In this document: piece after piece, positions 1-12,210 of the stretch
How positions within the stretch are numbered: position 1 is the stretch's first letter
How the letters are laid out: every line of letters starts with the position of its first letter
Origin: Atherix ibis
Lineage: Eukaryota > Arthropoda > Insecta > Diptera > Athericidae
NCBI GenBank assembly: GCA_958298945.1
Contig: OY282607.1
Span: 31,566,500 to 31,630,499, forward strand
Length of the DNA stretch: 64,000 nt
Direction of reading: 5' to 3'
The notes under the pieces: model-generated
Databases searched by the model: none
What the model saw: only the letters and a program-made list of their open reading frames with translations
What the model was told of the DNA's origin: nothing
Made by a program: the position numbers and the translations under genes

Positions 1-150
1 AGCTTTACCATATGCCCCAGTCAACCTTCGAAATGCATCCGCGCAATTAATTTTATTTTTCACACAAAATTTGATACATATTCTTTGATCCATTTTTTGG
101 AATGGGCAAAAATTGAAGATGAGCCAAAACACATGCAAACAAAGCAGCTA
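1..150 (-). mobile_element. mariner family A, 5' fragment cut by the window edge
   Basis: The minus strand reads into a mariner transposase from an ATG at 93-91, beginning MDQRICIKFCVKN and running off the left end of the window. Positions 94-150 match the 5' leader of the better preserved family A copies at 27691-28909 and 37257-37730. Similarity stops near 150, before the terminal inverted repeat, so the 5' end is lost. Only about 30 codons of the N-terminal helix-turn-helix region are visible. Whether the rest is intact beyond the window cannot be judged. Confidence 0.75.
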
Positions 151-906
151 AATTCCATAGGAATCTAATCGAAGAATCTGAGAACATTGCATTAGCATTT
201 CTTCTTGATGTGGAATTATGACTGTTAGAGTCATCAGTCCATATTTTTTGAAGATGATAATGAACATCCATCCACAAACCATCTTTAAGGCGGTAAACCG
301 GATCATGTTCAAAAAAATTTCGCTTCAACTCCCTGTTTCGTACATTAAACTGCACCCGCTTTCTTTTTATAGAGACGGGTCTACATCAGCAAATCACAAA
401 TACACCATCGAGGAAAGCAATAAGGCAGATACAGTACCTCGGTCGAAACAAGAATAAACTGATTATTTTTCTGAACCCGAAAGCACTTTTGTACGCACAT
501 TTACTGGTGTTAATGCGTCCATCCTGTGCATTTTTTGTGCGCGCAATGTTTACAATTTATGTGTGCGCGCATACGTGCACAGCTAAGAGGGAGCACTGAT
601 CCAAAGCCAAATATTTACTCGCCTATGGTTGCGTACTATTCGCAATTCCAGTCGATGTCTCCTCACAAATATATTTTATTTTATATTTTTATAAATTTTG
701 AATTGTCTTTAAAAAATAGAAATTTGCTTAACAGATAAATGCATTTAAACTCCATTCGTCCCCCGAAACTATTCAATTTTAAACCCCATTCGTCCCCCAC
801 AGGTAATTGTTCATCAATCACCTTATTTTTGTTTTTTTTTTATTAAAAAATTATACAAATATGATTATCGATACACTTTCATTAATTTGCATTTTTGAAG
901 GCAGTC
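151..906. other. spacer with no recognised gene
   Basis: No coding family is recognised. The segment holds two GTGCGCGC words near 540 and 565, unusual in this AT-rich setting, and a two-copy repeat of about 37 bp at 747-798 in which CCATTCGTCCCCC recurs. The open frames here are short and unconvincing. Confidence 0.5.
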
Positions 907-960
907 TGATAAGTCAGTGATAAATACAAGAAATGTAGCTAATATCATTAAAACGATTTT
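907..960 (+). repeat. dispersed repeat X, copy 1 (partial)
   Basis: The segment starts GATAAGTCAGTGATAAAT and matches the segments at 23449-23524 and 41350-41424, with several differences. This copy diverges after about 50 bp. The repeat does not translate into a recognised protein. In the other two places it sits at a break in jockey-like sequence, so it may be a small non-autonomous insertion. Confidence 0.55.
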
Positions 961-1329
961 TTTTTCTATAATTAAACATTTTAACAAAGGCTTTATGCAG
1001 AATTTTGTAAATATTTGTCTATTAGTTTAGTTTTAACAACCATCGAAACCTTACGAGATTTGCGTTTTTTGATTAATATGGAAAAATGTGAATTTCGTTT
1101 GTTCATAAAAACATTTATTTGACATAGTTAGGGTGGAATTTAGTTATCGTCAAATTACTTAAAAAGATTTAATAACTAAGTTCTTAAATTTCTATAAAAA
1201 CAAATTTTTATGTTTACAGACGGATGCCAAAATAGATAGTAAATATTTCATAGGACCTGAACCTATCATGTCATCTGAATTTGGGAACAAAGACCTCAGT
1301 TAGTTAAAGCTGACCTGTACCGATGAAAT

Positions 1330-1850
1330 TTGTTTTAGTAAAAATTCTTATACTAATGTTTTTTTATTTGCATTTTTTCGATGAAATCTTTTTCAATAAA
1401 AATTTTTCATTAATTATTGTTAAAGTAAAAAAATTTTCTATGTAAATTTTTCCACTAAAATCAGTAGTTTTCCTATTTAATTTTATTTTATTCAATATTT
1501 TTTCACAGTAAAAATATTAAGTAGTAAAAATGTTTTCAACAAAAAATTTTCTATTGTTAAAATAAAATCAAAAATATTTTTAGTCAGCATTTTTTTTTTG
1601 CAGAAAATTTTGTTCAGTGAAAATTATTTTATTTAAAGTATTTTCGATAAAAAATTGTTTACAGTTTATTTTTTTGCATTTGTAAATAATTTTAATTACA
1701 TTTTGTTAAGTTGAAATATTGTCAGTAAAATTTTGTTCAGTAAAAACTTTTTTTGACAGAAATATTTTTGATAAAAATTTGTATATTAAAAAATTTTTGA
1801 GTAAATATTATTTACATTTAAAAATATTTTCGTTCAATAACTTAAAAAGA
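1330..1850 (+). repeat. degenerate GTAAAAAT-type simple repeat
   Basis: Loosely spaced AGTAAAAAT and TTTTCAGT words recur without a fixed period. The composition and words resemble the minisatellite arrays at 9536-12210, 15540-17205 and 19160-20065, so this may be an old decayed relative. The boundaries are approximate. Confidence 0.45.
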
Positions 1851-2159
1851 AGGAATAATAATTCATCTTAAGAACATTTGGGATATCAAAGGTGATATCT
1901 GAAGTTTATGCCTAGAGGAGGTGCCAATGCCCCGATCTTGTCAGCGAAGACAAAAACTGACTGGACATAATTCATGGATGAAAATTCCGGAAATTAAGTA
2001 GGCAGTTGAGGTCAGAGAGGAAACTGGTCATTATCCGGATAGGATAATAACCAATGGTAGAGGACGAAGATTGACTCAATAAAAGGTAATCTATTTCGGG
2101 GTCTCTCAAGCACATGTGAGGTGTGCCAGAACTTGAATTAGACAGATTTTTTTAAACAA

Positions 2160-2565
2160 TTTTATTTTATTTTTATAGTTGCCGAAGACGTTGTTTCCAT
2201 CATTCTTCAAAGCGCTGCTGGAGGGTGTGTCTGAAATCACCTACAGCTCCTTGGTTAGATTCTTTTCGATGTTATCGAAAATACCAAGATGATATCCTTT
2301 TTAATGATTTTTGACTTTAGAAAATCGATAAAAGTCGCACGGACTTAGATCAGACTTAGACCATAGGAACTTCTTTTTCCGACAAAAACCCATTGATGGA
2401 GATTGCCGTGTGAGAGAGGGCTTTTTCTGAGCCCCACATGGACTTATTTATAAAAAATTTGGGTAAGAGTTTTTTACGGAAGGGATACAAATAATTTTTT
2501 TTATCCGTTATCGATGTTAAAGGCATCCTTGAGCCAGATTCGCCTTCCATTCGAAATATGCCTTA
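2160..2565 (-). pseudogene. mariner transposase remnant, C-terminal half
   Basis: Minus-strand translation across frames gives, in order, a degenerate ALSHTAISINGFLSEKEVP block that corresponds to the mariner HDNAPSHT region, then DLSPCDFYRFSKVKNH, which corresponds to the third catalytic aspartate motif (SPDLAPxDFFLF), then FDNIEKNLTKEL and FQQRFEE followed by a stop and WKQRL. This is the usual order of the C-terminal half of a mariner transposase. Stops and frame changes interrupt it, the second aspartate motif is unrecognisable, and no inverted repeats were found. It resembles the remnant at 23690-24225, with which it shares the xVDNI / FDNI block, and may be the same family. Confidence 0.6.
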
Positions 2566-2788
2566 GACCACCGGGAAACTTGTGCAATCATTAAGAAATA
2601 TTTCGTAATTTTTCGTAAGTCATACACGCAGATTTACCAAAACTAATGCAAAATGATTGCCCCAAATTTTTCCTTATGCTATAAATCTAGGAGGAACTAA
2701 CATAGTAGCTGTTTGTAGTGCTGCCAGATCGTTCTCAGTGAAAGCAGTGTCATTACTTGTCTGCCACACCTTGCACAGATATATATAT

Positions 2789-3997
2789 ACCACCTTGATC
2801 AAAAAGTTCCCGAAACGATGGGAGTGTGGCGCTCCCATCGTTCCGATTTGAGTTCTGTTTTTTTTGTTAAGTTGGTACATCTGTTTTTTTTGTGTCCCTC
2901 TAAATCTTAACGTTATAGCTTGACATTTGCAAAAGTTACGTAGCCAAGAGTACATCTATCTCTGTGTGTGTTGGCGATTTTTTACAATTTTAGAAATAGA
3001 TTTAAATTTACAACAACAAACTTGTATTAAATTTTGCGTAAAAAACGGATTTAATGGTGCGCGAACGTTGGAAATCTTGGAAACGTGTTTCGGCAACGAT
3101 TCTCTAAAGAAAACGGTCATTTACCAGTGGCACGAGCTGTTCAAAAGTGGTCGTGGGTCAATCGAAGATGATGAACGCAGTGGCAGATCATCGACATCGA
3201 AAACCGACGAAAACATTGATAAAGTAAAAGAAATGTTGGTCAATAACCGCAAATTAATCATCATAGAAATAGCGGACATTTTGGTTAATGACTTGGCTTT
3301 CCGTCGTGTAGCAGCAAAGTTGGTGCCAATAGACCTCAATTTCATGCAAAAAAGAGACCGTGTTGACGTCGCAAAAGACATGATTTGCGAGGCTGAATCC
3401 GATCCCACATTCATCAAAAGGATCATCACTGGAGACGAGACGTTGGTTTATGAGTACGACACGCAATCCAGACATCAGGCAAGTGAATGGCGTTCACCAA
3501 ATGAGCCGAGACCAAAAAAATCACGTCGTTTTCAGTCAAAAAAGAAGCAATGCTCACGGTTTCATGGAGTAAACAAAGAGTATTATTTTGGGCGTTATGA
3601 GACGTTTGCGTGAAGCAATTCGCCGAAATAGACCAGAATTGTGGGCAGAAAACTCGTGGATTTTGCACCATGATAACACACCATGGAAACAAAACCATCC
3701 AACAACCACCGAATTCACCTGATTTGGCTCCATATGACTTCTTTCTGTTCAATCGAGTTAAAAACCCATTACGGGGAATGCGTTTCAACAGCCGCGAGGA
3801 AGTAATGGAAAAATCGCAGGAAGCACTGATGGACATACCGAAAACCGAATATAAAAAATGTTTCGAGGACTGGATCAAGCGCTGGCATAAGTGTGTTAAA
3901 GTGGATGGGGATTACTTTGAAGGGGACAATATAGATTTAGATGAATAAACTTGTATTTTTAATTTTCCGAATAAATTCCGGTAACTTTTTTTTTACA
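2789..3997 (+). mobile_element. mariner family C, broken element
   Basis: A mariner-like element lies between imperfect terminal repeats. The left end contains CAAAAAGTTCCCGAAAC; the right end, read on the minus strand, contains AAAAAAGTTACCGGAAT. The ends are approximate because the repeats have diverged. The left side also carries a perfect 11-bp-arm hairpin (2814-2824 with 2832-2842). The transposase inside is broken (see next entry). Confidence 0.7.
2987..3948 (+). pseudogene. mariner family C transposase pseudogene
   Basis: The N-terminal part is open to 3613. It shows TCIKFCVKNGF, a helix-turn-helix region, the linker GRSSTSKTDENID and the first catalytic motif TGDETLVYEYD. The second motif, HHDNTPWK, lies near 3657-3686 in a different frame. 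The last part, 3610-3948, is in a third frame and carries SPDLAPYDFFLF and the C-terminal RWHKCVKVDGDYFEGDNI. The second and third catalytic aspartate codons are only 64 bp apart (3672 and 3736), where DD34D spacing needs 105 bp, so about 41 bp are deleted. The original start codon is unclear. The product cannot be a working transposase. Confidence 0.85.
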
Positions 3998-5337
3998 TAC
4001 AATTTGTACGAAATATCCACGTTGAAACCATTTGAATTTATTAGGAAATAACAAAAATTACATGTTTACGACAGAATTAATTGTCGTAACACTTAAACCC
4101 TTAGTATCAAGTATCTTTCTACTTAAACACTTAGTATCAAAATATTTAAGACAATTGAAAGAAACATTTTCACAATAAATACTTAACATCATCTGAAGTT
4201 GTGAGGTTCTTCTTGCAATCTTAACCTATCCGTACTCTTTGGAATCTACAGTCCTAAATTAATGATCAATTTTTGTAAAAATAAAAAAAATATTATTTTT
4301 ATAAAAACATTATTTTTATGTTAAAGAACTTTTTACACAAAAAAAAAAATCAAAAAGTATCTCTGTTCTGTAGTAGCCTCTTAAAATTCAAATTAATTTT
4401 CAGATAATTTTCTAGAAATTTTTCTTTTGATTTTCATATTTTATTAAAGGGTAAATGGGAAATTTCCTAAAAACTCACTAACAGATCTTTACGAGGACGT
4501 CAAATAAGCAACGGAAGAGTTTTTCTTTTCTAATGGAAGGATTGAAGGAACTTACTTAACTTGAAGAAAAATTTTATCTGAAAATGAAAGGCATTAAGTT
4601 TGATGTGATGTCAAGTTTTGAAGTGAAATTTTAATATACGAAGTTAGTTAAATGAAAAATCTTTGAAAAATATTTCTTTTTTTTCGTATTCAATCAAAAA
4701 ATTGTAAATTAACGAATTTATACGTTATGGAAAAAAATACCCTTATTGAATTAATCAATTTTGATAAGCAAATTAAAGATTTAAAAGATATTTAAAAAAA
4801 ATTGAAATACTACGAAGTGAGTTAATAGAGATTTATCCATTTTATAGTAAGCAAAATAAATTTTAGTCATTTAATATTTATAAATTATATTAATTATATA
4901 ATATAAAATTTATTTAGTTTAAAATTTGCCATTTTTAATTATAAATAAATTAACTTATAAATTTTTACAGAAAATGTTTCGCGTTTTATTTTCTTCAGCG
5001 ATGAGGCTCATTTCTTGCTCTGTGAATGCGTGAATTACTAAAATTACTAAAGAAAAAGCTCTGTAAACCTACAAACTACTCAAAAAAACTATATTAACAG
5101 CGAAAAATTACGTTTGGATAAGTAGAAACCATTACCGTCAATTCTGAGGACTATCACCACGTGAAAAGCCATTTTTTTGGCATGGATTCTAAAACTTTTA
5201 ATTTTCCACATAATACGAAAATTTTTATTTTAATTATGCGAAAATTTCCCAAGACGCATAATTTCGGGATTTGGTAATGTCAATTTGCCTACAACCACGT
5301 TCGATTTGATGCCATTGAAGTTTTCCTTGTAGGATTA
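3998..5337. other. AT-rich spacer
   Basis: No gene recognised. It holds A/T runs and a short two-copy repeat at about 4090-4150 (ACACTTAAACCCTTAGTATC, then ACTTAAACACTTAGTATC). Confidence 0.6.
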
Positions 5338-6593
5338 CCAGGGTTATAAGCTTAAATCCGCTGTTTGGTCATAAATGGCTTGAGTGAGCGTATTAAGCTT
5401 CTATGGACACGCCATACTGATTAATGTTGACAGATGTCAAACTTATAAAAAACTTTTTTATGAGTTTGACTTCTGTCAGCATTAATCAGTTCACATTGTC
5501 AGCAATCTCGTACAACAACATATATTATTCCTTTGGTAATCATATCTATTTTTATGCCAGAAAAAGAGCATATGCGGGAACGTCTGCTTTTCTGCTTCAA
5601 TTTGAAGAAATCGGCTGCCAAATCGAATCGAATGCCTATGGAGGCCTATGGTGACAGTGCTTTATCGGAAACAACGTGCCGAAATTGGTTTCGTCAATTC
5701 AAAAACGGCAATTTTGACTTGTGGGACAAGAAGCGTGAAAATCGGCCCAGGAAGGTTGAGGACCATCAATTGCAGGCTCTTTTGGACGAAGACGATCCCC
5801 AATTGCAAAAAATGCTCGTGGAGCAATTGGGTGTTACTTAACCAGGCATTTCCATGCATCTGCGTGCCATGGGGATGATTGAAAAGAACGGAAAATGGGT
5901 GCCGCATGGCTTGAACGATAGGCAGTTGGAGCGACGCCAAAATACATGCGAAATCTTGCTCGCCAGACAAAAAAGAAATTCGTTCCTGCATCGGATTGTG
6001 ACAACATCTTCCCCAAGTCCAAATCGCTTCGGCCGGAAGACGATGCTACGCGTTTGGTGGGATCAGCAGGGTATCGTCTACTATGAGATGTTGAAACCTT
6101 GTGAAACTGTCAATGCCTACCGCTACCACCAACAACTGATCAAATTGCACCGTGCTCTGCGTGAAAAAAGGACGGATTATCAACAAAGACATGACAAGCT
6201 GATTTTCCTCCACGACAACGCATCATAGCACACGTTAAAAATGGTTCGAAACTACTTGGAGACACTCAACTGGGTGGTGCTACCCCACCCCGCTTATTCT
6301 GCTTATTCACCAGACCTGTTCCCTTCCGATTACCACCTGTTTTCGTCGATGGACCTCGCGCTTGCTGAGCAGCACTTCGGTTCTTACGAAGACGTCCGAA
6401 AAAAACGGCTTGATGAGTGGTTTGCCTCGAAAGAGAAGGAATTTTTTTGGCGTGGTATCCACAAATTGCTCGAGAAATGGGAAAAATGTGTAGCTAGCTA
6501 GGGCGAGTACTTTTAATAAATGTTTTTTTGCTTTCTATGAAAAAACATGTTATTTTTACTAAAAAACAGCGGATTTAAGCTTATACATCTGGT
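5338..6593 (+). mobile_element. Mos1-like mariner, copy 1, with ITRs and TA duplication
   Basis: The element is 1,256 bp and flanked by TA on both sides (5336-5337 and 6594-6595). The inverted terminal repeats both contain TATAAGCTTAAATCCGCTGT just inside the CCAG ends. Family membership rests on the transposase inside, which resembles the mauritiana subfamily (Mos1). A 36-bp imperfect hairpin at about 5416-5491 is peculiar to this copy (see findings). Complete ends with a broken gene mark this as a non-autonomous copy. Confidence 0.9.
5542..6513 (+). pseudogene. Mos1-like transposase pseudogene, copy 1
   Basis: The ancestral start codon at 5542 is now ATA; compared with copies 2 and 3 it should be ATG (MSSFV). 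The frame then gives the paired helix-turn-helix region (FCFNLKKSAAKS; TCRNWFRQFKNGNFDLWD) and WVPHxLNDRQLERR. A CAA-to-TAA stop lies at 5839-5841, directly after EQLGVT. A deletion near 6000 joins HRIVT to TSSPSPNRFG and removes the first catalytic aspartate motif (GDEKW). The second motif, FLHDNAS, is followed by another stop. The third, SPDLFPSDYHLF, carries a preceding 9-bp AYSAY duplication. Copies of this family should be about 345 codons. The stop and duplication recur in copy 3. Confidence 0.9.
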
Positions 6594-6595
6594 AT

Positions 6596-8802
6596 GTAAT
6601 AATTTCCATTCGTGTCCATTTTTTTTGCCATAAAAGACTAATTTAAAATACCATGTTTATGCTTCTGTGAGGATGAAATACAAACTGAAAGGCACAAAAA
6701 ATTTAAGTCCTTAATCAGGACTAAGTCAATTTTATTACTGATCTCTAAAATACCTGTTTGGATAAGTACGTAAGAAAAAACACACCCATCTTCAGGTGAC
6801 ATATACTTATACATCTGGCATATTAAAATCATATTTATTCAAAATAATGTGCAAAGTTTAGAGCATTTAAAAATAAACATTCGTCAAGTAATGACCGTTA
6901 CTTTAAAAGTTTTCTCAAAAGGATCGAATTTTGCGCAAGATCTCGTAGCAATAATTTCGAAAAATTTATATATTTTTTTTAAATAATAGCAAAGTTTAAG
7001 CAATATTATAGCAAAGTATATGAAATTTAAATGTGTTGCCTATAAACAATAGTTTCCAAAGCATAAATTGAATAACGTTTTATTGCACTCGTATAGCAAA
7101 GGACCATTGACACTGCCTTGAGGAACACCTTAAAGTACGTTAACTTTACTTTTTAAAGCATAAATTGTATCATACTTATTACATTTATTTTTTAAACAAT
7201 TCGATATTATTTTTGGAAAGTAAACCAAGTTTAAATGCTATCAAAAAATTGTAATTTTCACCTAAAAGTACCGCATTTACAAAAATAAATTGGACAAATT
7301 GAAGAAAAAAAATCATACTTATTTTAATAAGTTAATGGAGGTCTAAACACCCACAAAGAATTGTCTAAAAGCCATTGTATCCTGAAAAAATGACTCTCTG
7401 TGGTGTGCAATTTAGTCTGAAGATGTCATTGGTTTTTATTTCTTTAAAATGAGAAAGGACAGATCAGCTTTTAAGTGCTTTTATAACCGCTTTTGGCCTA
7501 AACTTAAAGATTTTAATTTACGTGTGTTTTTAATATCGAAAATGCCTCATTTCGAGTTTTGATAACATCAGTTAGGCTTCAAAATCCTGCGATTTAACGG
7601 GTTTGGGCATTTTCTTATAGAGTCGTCAACTAGCGGGCAAAATTACCGCTCTAAATGAATAAAAATGTCTAAAAAAAATTACTTCAAAACAATCCCGCAG
7701 TCCTGCAATAATTCTTAAAATTTCCTTTAATTAAATTGCAAGAACTTTTTCCTAATATAAATTCCCAAATAGGTAATAAAATTTTAAATCAAATAATATC
7801 CAATATTTATATAATAATAATCAAGGCTGTTACTTAATAATAAAGTTAACTAATTCTTACCACTTCACCAGTCAGTGTTTATGCATAAATACTGCGGCAC
7901 GTGGAAAAGTGTTTCCTTTTTTGTTTTTTTTTTTGCGATCAAATATTTATGATACGAATATGCCGTGTGAAATTTGAAAGTGTTCTCAAGGTAATAAGAA
8001 GAAACAAGACCTTCCTCCCAGTATAAATAAATCGATGCAAAATAAATTTTCAAAGTCGCCGAATTATCGATCTGATACCGAATTGCGCAATTCATGCATG
8101 CAATTGCCTATTCTAATAATAATCAACCACTTAACCACCGAACGGAATACTCTCACCCACAATTAAACTCGTACTAACTTATAATTATAGTATTATAATA
8201 TAATTTCATATTGTCCTTTGTACTTTAATTAAACATTTGATTAAGTGCGTGTATAATTAATTTAATGCTACTTTATTAAGCAATGTCACGACAACAAGGA
8301 ACAATATTTTCTAGGTGAAAAGAATTTAGATTCCAAAAATTAAGTGTATTATTAAAATTTCAATATTATTAGCATAAGAATTTTCTTATCAAATCTATTT
8401 ACTTTTATCCTCTCTCATTTTTGTATATATGTGTGTAAATTTAATTTAGTAAAAGTCTTTTTTACTTTGGATTTACAAGTGTGTGCACCTTAGGAATTTT
8501 GTAATTTTATTTCGATCTCATTCGATGTAACTTTACAAAATCATTTTTCTTGTCAAATAAACCGAATTGATAATTAATAATTAAAATTTTAATCTGCTTA
8601 CAAAAAAATGTGGAAAAGAGAAATTTGTTTCCTTACAAATTAATAAGGAATTTTCCAATTCAATATCACACAACTTAAGGTAGAACCGACAGTCCTTTAT
8701 AGTCTTATCAACAAAAAAATATTAAAAATATAAGACTACCTTAAATTATATATTAATATTTAGACAATTATCTTTTTAAGAATATAACTTATTCATATAA
8801 CT
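6596..8802. other. AT-rich spacer with one RT scrap
   Basis: Apart from the reverse-transcriptase motif at 7091-7129, no gene or element is recognised. Open frames are short and low in complexity. Confidence 0.55.
7075..7135 (-). pseudogene. reverse transcriptase motif scrap (GVPQGS)
   Basis: The minus strand at 7129-7091 reads GVPQGSVNGPLLY, close to the conserved block of non-LTR reverse transcriptases (GVPQGSVLGPLLF). Little flanking similarity survives, so the clade is uncertain; jockey, CR1 or RTE are all possible. A chance match to this 13-residue block is unlikely but cannot be excluded. Confidence 0.5.
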
Positions 8803-9355
8803 TTGGATTCGGTTCGTCGCTCGCTCTCCACTCTGCCGACTGCCGATTGGACTCTGGAGTGTAGTGACGGAGCCATGTTTCATCCATTGTCACATATCGA
8901 CGCAAAAATTCGGGTTTATTGCGCTTGAACAGCTCCAAACACTGCTCACAATCATCAACACTTTGTTGTTTTTGGTCCACAGTGAGCTAACGCGGCACCC
9001 ACTTTGTACACAGCTTTCGCATGCCCAAATATTCATGCACGATATGTCCAACACGCTCTTTCGATATCTTCAGAGTCTTAGCTATCTCGCTCAACTTCAC
9101 TTTACGGTCATTTAAAATTATTTTGTGGATTTTTTTGATGTTTTCTGCCGTAACCACCTCTTTTGGGCGTCCACTGCGTTCTGCATCAACTGTGCTCGTA
9201 CGACCAGTTCGAAATTGACGAAACCAATATTCCACAGTTGAAATAGCTGGAGCAGAGTCCGGATAACGTTTGTCAAACCATGCTTTGGTTTCCACTGTAT
9301 TTTTTTTCATCAAAAAGCAATGCTTTATCAATACACGAAATTCGTCCTTATCCAT
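8803..9355 (-). pseudogene. mariner family D transposase, N-terminal 185 codons
   Basis: The frame starts at an ATG at 9355 with MDKDEFRVLIKHCFLMKKNT. It continues through a helix-turn-helix with YWFRQFRTGRTST, the linker GRPKEVVTAENIKKIH and KLCTKWVPR. One stop, TAG, falls at 8989-8987, where the family has a leucine codon. Reading resumes in the same frame with LTVDQKQQSVDDC and the first catalytic motif VTMDETWLRHYTPES. Similarity ends at SDEPNPK. The second and third aspartates are missing. The sequence resembles mellifera/irritans-group mariners. Confidence 0.85.
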
Positions 9356-9535
9356 TTTTTTTTTCAATAACAGAAGTTGCTTCACTGAAAATGCTATATC
9401 TCACGAACTAATCGACCGATTGCTGTCAAATTTTGACAGGAATCATTTGAAGAATGGTGCTTTGTGATAATTAAGTAGATTTTTTCAAGAGGCGCCATCT
9501 AGACGTCAACCTTATAAACTTTTCAGCCGAACTGT
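8803..9535 (-). mobile_element. mariner family D, 5' half only
   Basis: The right end (9535 inward on the minus strand) reads ACAGTTCGGCTGAAAAGTTT after a TA at 9536-9537. That matches the usual mariner end GGCTGAAAAGT. The transposase reading breaks off near 8803, after the first catalytic motif, and no second terminal repeat exists. The 3' half is therefore deleted. Minisatellite array 1 begins directly at the right end. Confidence 0.8.
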
Positions 9536-12210
9536 TAAAATAATTTAGTATAAAAATTTTATCTGCAATAATCGTTTTAGTAAAAATACTTTCAACAAAA
9601 CTTTTGTTTAGTTAAATTTTTTCCCTTAAAAATTTATTTTAGCAAAAATTGTTTCAGTAAAATTTGTTTATTCGTTCGATGACAACCTCTTTAAAAAACA
9701 TTATTTTAATTAAAAACTGTTTCAGTAAAAACTTCTTCAATAAAAATTGTTTAAGTCAAATTAATTGTACAAAAATTTGTTTCAGTTAAAATTATTTTTA
9801 GCAACAATATTTTTCGTAAATATTTATGAAAATTTTTTCAGTCAAATTAATTTTATGCAGATTAAAAATTTGTTTTTTGGTTAAAAATATTTCGGTAAAA
9901 ATTTCTACAGTAAAATCATTTTTAGCTAAAATTTGTTCAGTTTAAACGAAAAGTTTTTGGTAAAATTTATTTTAATAGAATTGAACATTTTGCTGAAGAA
10001 TAATGTAAGCAAAAGCGTTTTTTTTTTATGGAACATTTTTTAATAAAAGTTTTTTAAGTCAAAACTTCAACAAATTTTTTTTAGGAAGCATTTTTATTGT
10101 TAAAATTTTTTTATTTAAAGTGCTCCAATAAAAATATTTTCACTAAAAATCCAGGCAATTAACTGTTAGTTAAAATTATTTCAGTCAAATTTGTATCACA
10201 CGTTTAGGCAAAATTGTTTCAGTACAAATTCCTTCAGTAAAATTATTTTTAGTCAAAATTTCTTCTAAAAACTTTTTTCCAGTAAAAATATTTTCAGTTA
10301 TAAAATTGTCTCATAAAAATTATTTCAGTCAAAATCGTTTCGATCAAAATTTATTTAGTAGTTTTTTTTTATGTGGACAGTTTTTTATTGTAAACTGTTT
10401 CAGTAAAAACTTTCTGTCACAACTTTTTCATTTAAAATTATTTTAGCAACAATATTTTCCGTAAATATTTATGAACATTTTTTCAGTCAAATTAATTTTA
10501 TGCAGATTAAAAATTTGTTTTTTGGTTAAAAATATTTCGGTAAAAATTTCTACAGTAAAATCATTTTTAGCTAAAATTTCTTCAGTTAATTTTTTTTCTT
10601 TAAAGGTTTTCTTATTGAAAATTGTTTAAACAAAAAAATTTTGGAAAAATTTATTTTAATTGAATTGAAAATTTTGCAGAAGAATAAAGCGTTTTTTATG
10701 TTTAAAATTTTTTATTGAAATTTTTTTAAGTAAAAATTTTAACAAATTTTTATTTTAAAAAGCATTTTTATAGTTAAACTTTTTTTTATTTAATGTTCTC
10801 TAATGAATATATTGTATTTTCAGTAAAAACCCAGGTAATCAACTGTTAGTTAAAATTATTTCAGTCAAATTTGTATCACTCAAACTTGTTCAGTCAAAAT
10901 TGTTTCAGTCAAAATTGTTCAGTCAATATTCTCGCAATTTTCAGTAAAATTGTTCTTCTTCAATTAAGACTTCTTCAATAAAAATTATTTAAGTCAAAAT
11001 TTCTTCTACAAACTTTTTTTCAGTAAAAATATTTTCAGTTTCCCATAAAAATTATTCAGTCAAAAATTTTTTAGAAAAAATTGTTCCATTCAAAGTTGTT
11101 TCAGTGAAAATTGTTCGAGTAAAAATATTTTTAGCAGAAATTGTGCAGTCAAATTTGGCAAGCAAAAATGATTTCAGTTTAAATTGTTTCAATAAAAATT
11201 ATTTCAGTCGAAATTGTTTCATTTAAAGTTGTTTCAGTCAAAATTGTTTCGTGCAAATTCCTTTAGTAAACTTATTTTCAGTTAAAATTTCTTTAGTAAA
11301 TTTTTTATTGAAAACTATTTCAGACAAAACTTCTTCAATAAAAGTTCTTTGTCAGTCACAAAATTTTCCCATAAAAATGGTTTCATATAAAATTATTTTT
11401 ATCAAAAATTATTTTCAGTAAAAATATTTTTAGCAAAATTTGTTCAATCAAAATTGTTTCAGTGAAAATTGTTCCATTCAAAATTATTTTTAGCAAAAAT
11501 TGTTTCAGTCAAAATATTTTCAGCAAAAATTGTTCCAATAAAAATTGTTCGAGTAAAAATATTTTAAGCAAAAATTGTTTAGTCAAATTTGGTAAGCAAA
11601 AATGATTTCAGTTTAAATTGTTTCAATCAAAATTATTTTAGTCGAAATTGTTTCATTCAAAGTGGCTTCAGTCAAAATTATTCCAGTACAAATTCCTTCA
11701 GTAAAATTATTTTCAGTTAAAATTTCTTAAGTAAAAATTTTTCTGTGGACATTTTTTATTGAAAACTATTTCAGACAAAACTTTTTCAATAAAAATTGTT
11801 TGTCAGTCACGAAATTTTCCAATAAACATTGTTTCATATAAAATTGTTTCAGTTAAAAATATTTTTAGCAAAAATTGTTTCAGTCAAATTTGGCAAGTAA
11901 AAATTGTTTCAGTAAAAATTGTTCCATTCAAAATTGTTTTAGTCAAAATTTGTTTAGTCAAAATACTTTAAGTAAAAATTGTTCGAGTAAAAACATGTTT
12001 AGCAAAATTTGTTCAGTCAAAATTGTTCCATTCAAAATTATTTTTAGCAAAAATTCATTTTAGCAAAAATTGTTTCAGTCAAATTTGGCAAGTCAAAATT
12101 TTTTCAGTTTAAATTGTTCCAATAAAAATTGTTCCAGTCAAAATTTGTTCAGTGAAAAACTTTTCCAGTGAACATTCTATCAAGTAAAATTTTTTGCAGA
12201 AAAAAAGAAA
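9536..12210 (+). repeat. minisatellite array 1, about 15-bp unit
   Basis: The array contains well over a hundred degenerate copies of a unit near GTTTCAGTAAAAATT, with variants in which GTCAAAATT replaces GTAAAAATT. Higher-order duplication is visible: about 130 bp near 9806 recur near 10450, an offset of about 640 bp, and about 140 bp near 11147 recur near 11578, an offset of about 430 bp. Open frames rich in K, N and S inside the array (for example 11759-11971) are products of the repeat and not genes. The array abuts the family D mariner end. Confidence 0.9.

Noticed and set aside
53..457. Overlapping open frames at the left edge (53-355 minus, 218-457 plus)
   Set aside because: The minus frame runs through the mariner leader in a frame other than the transposase, and neither shows a domain. 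The real coding there is the partial transposase at 1-93.
11759..12063. Open frames rich in SKNCFSQ-type repeats inside array 1
   Set aside because: They are direct translations of the 15-bp minisatellite unit, whose length is a multiple of three, and not a repeat protein gene.
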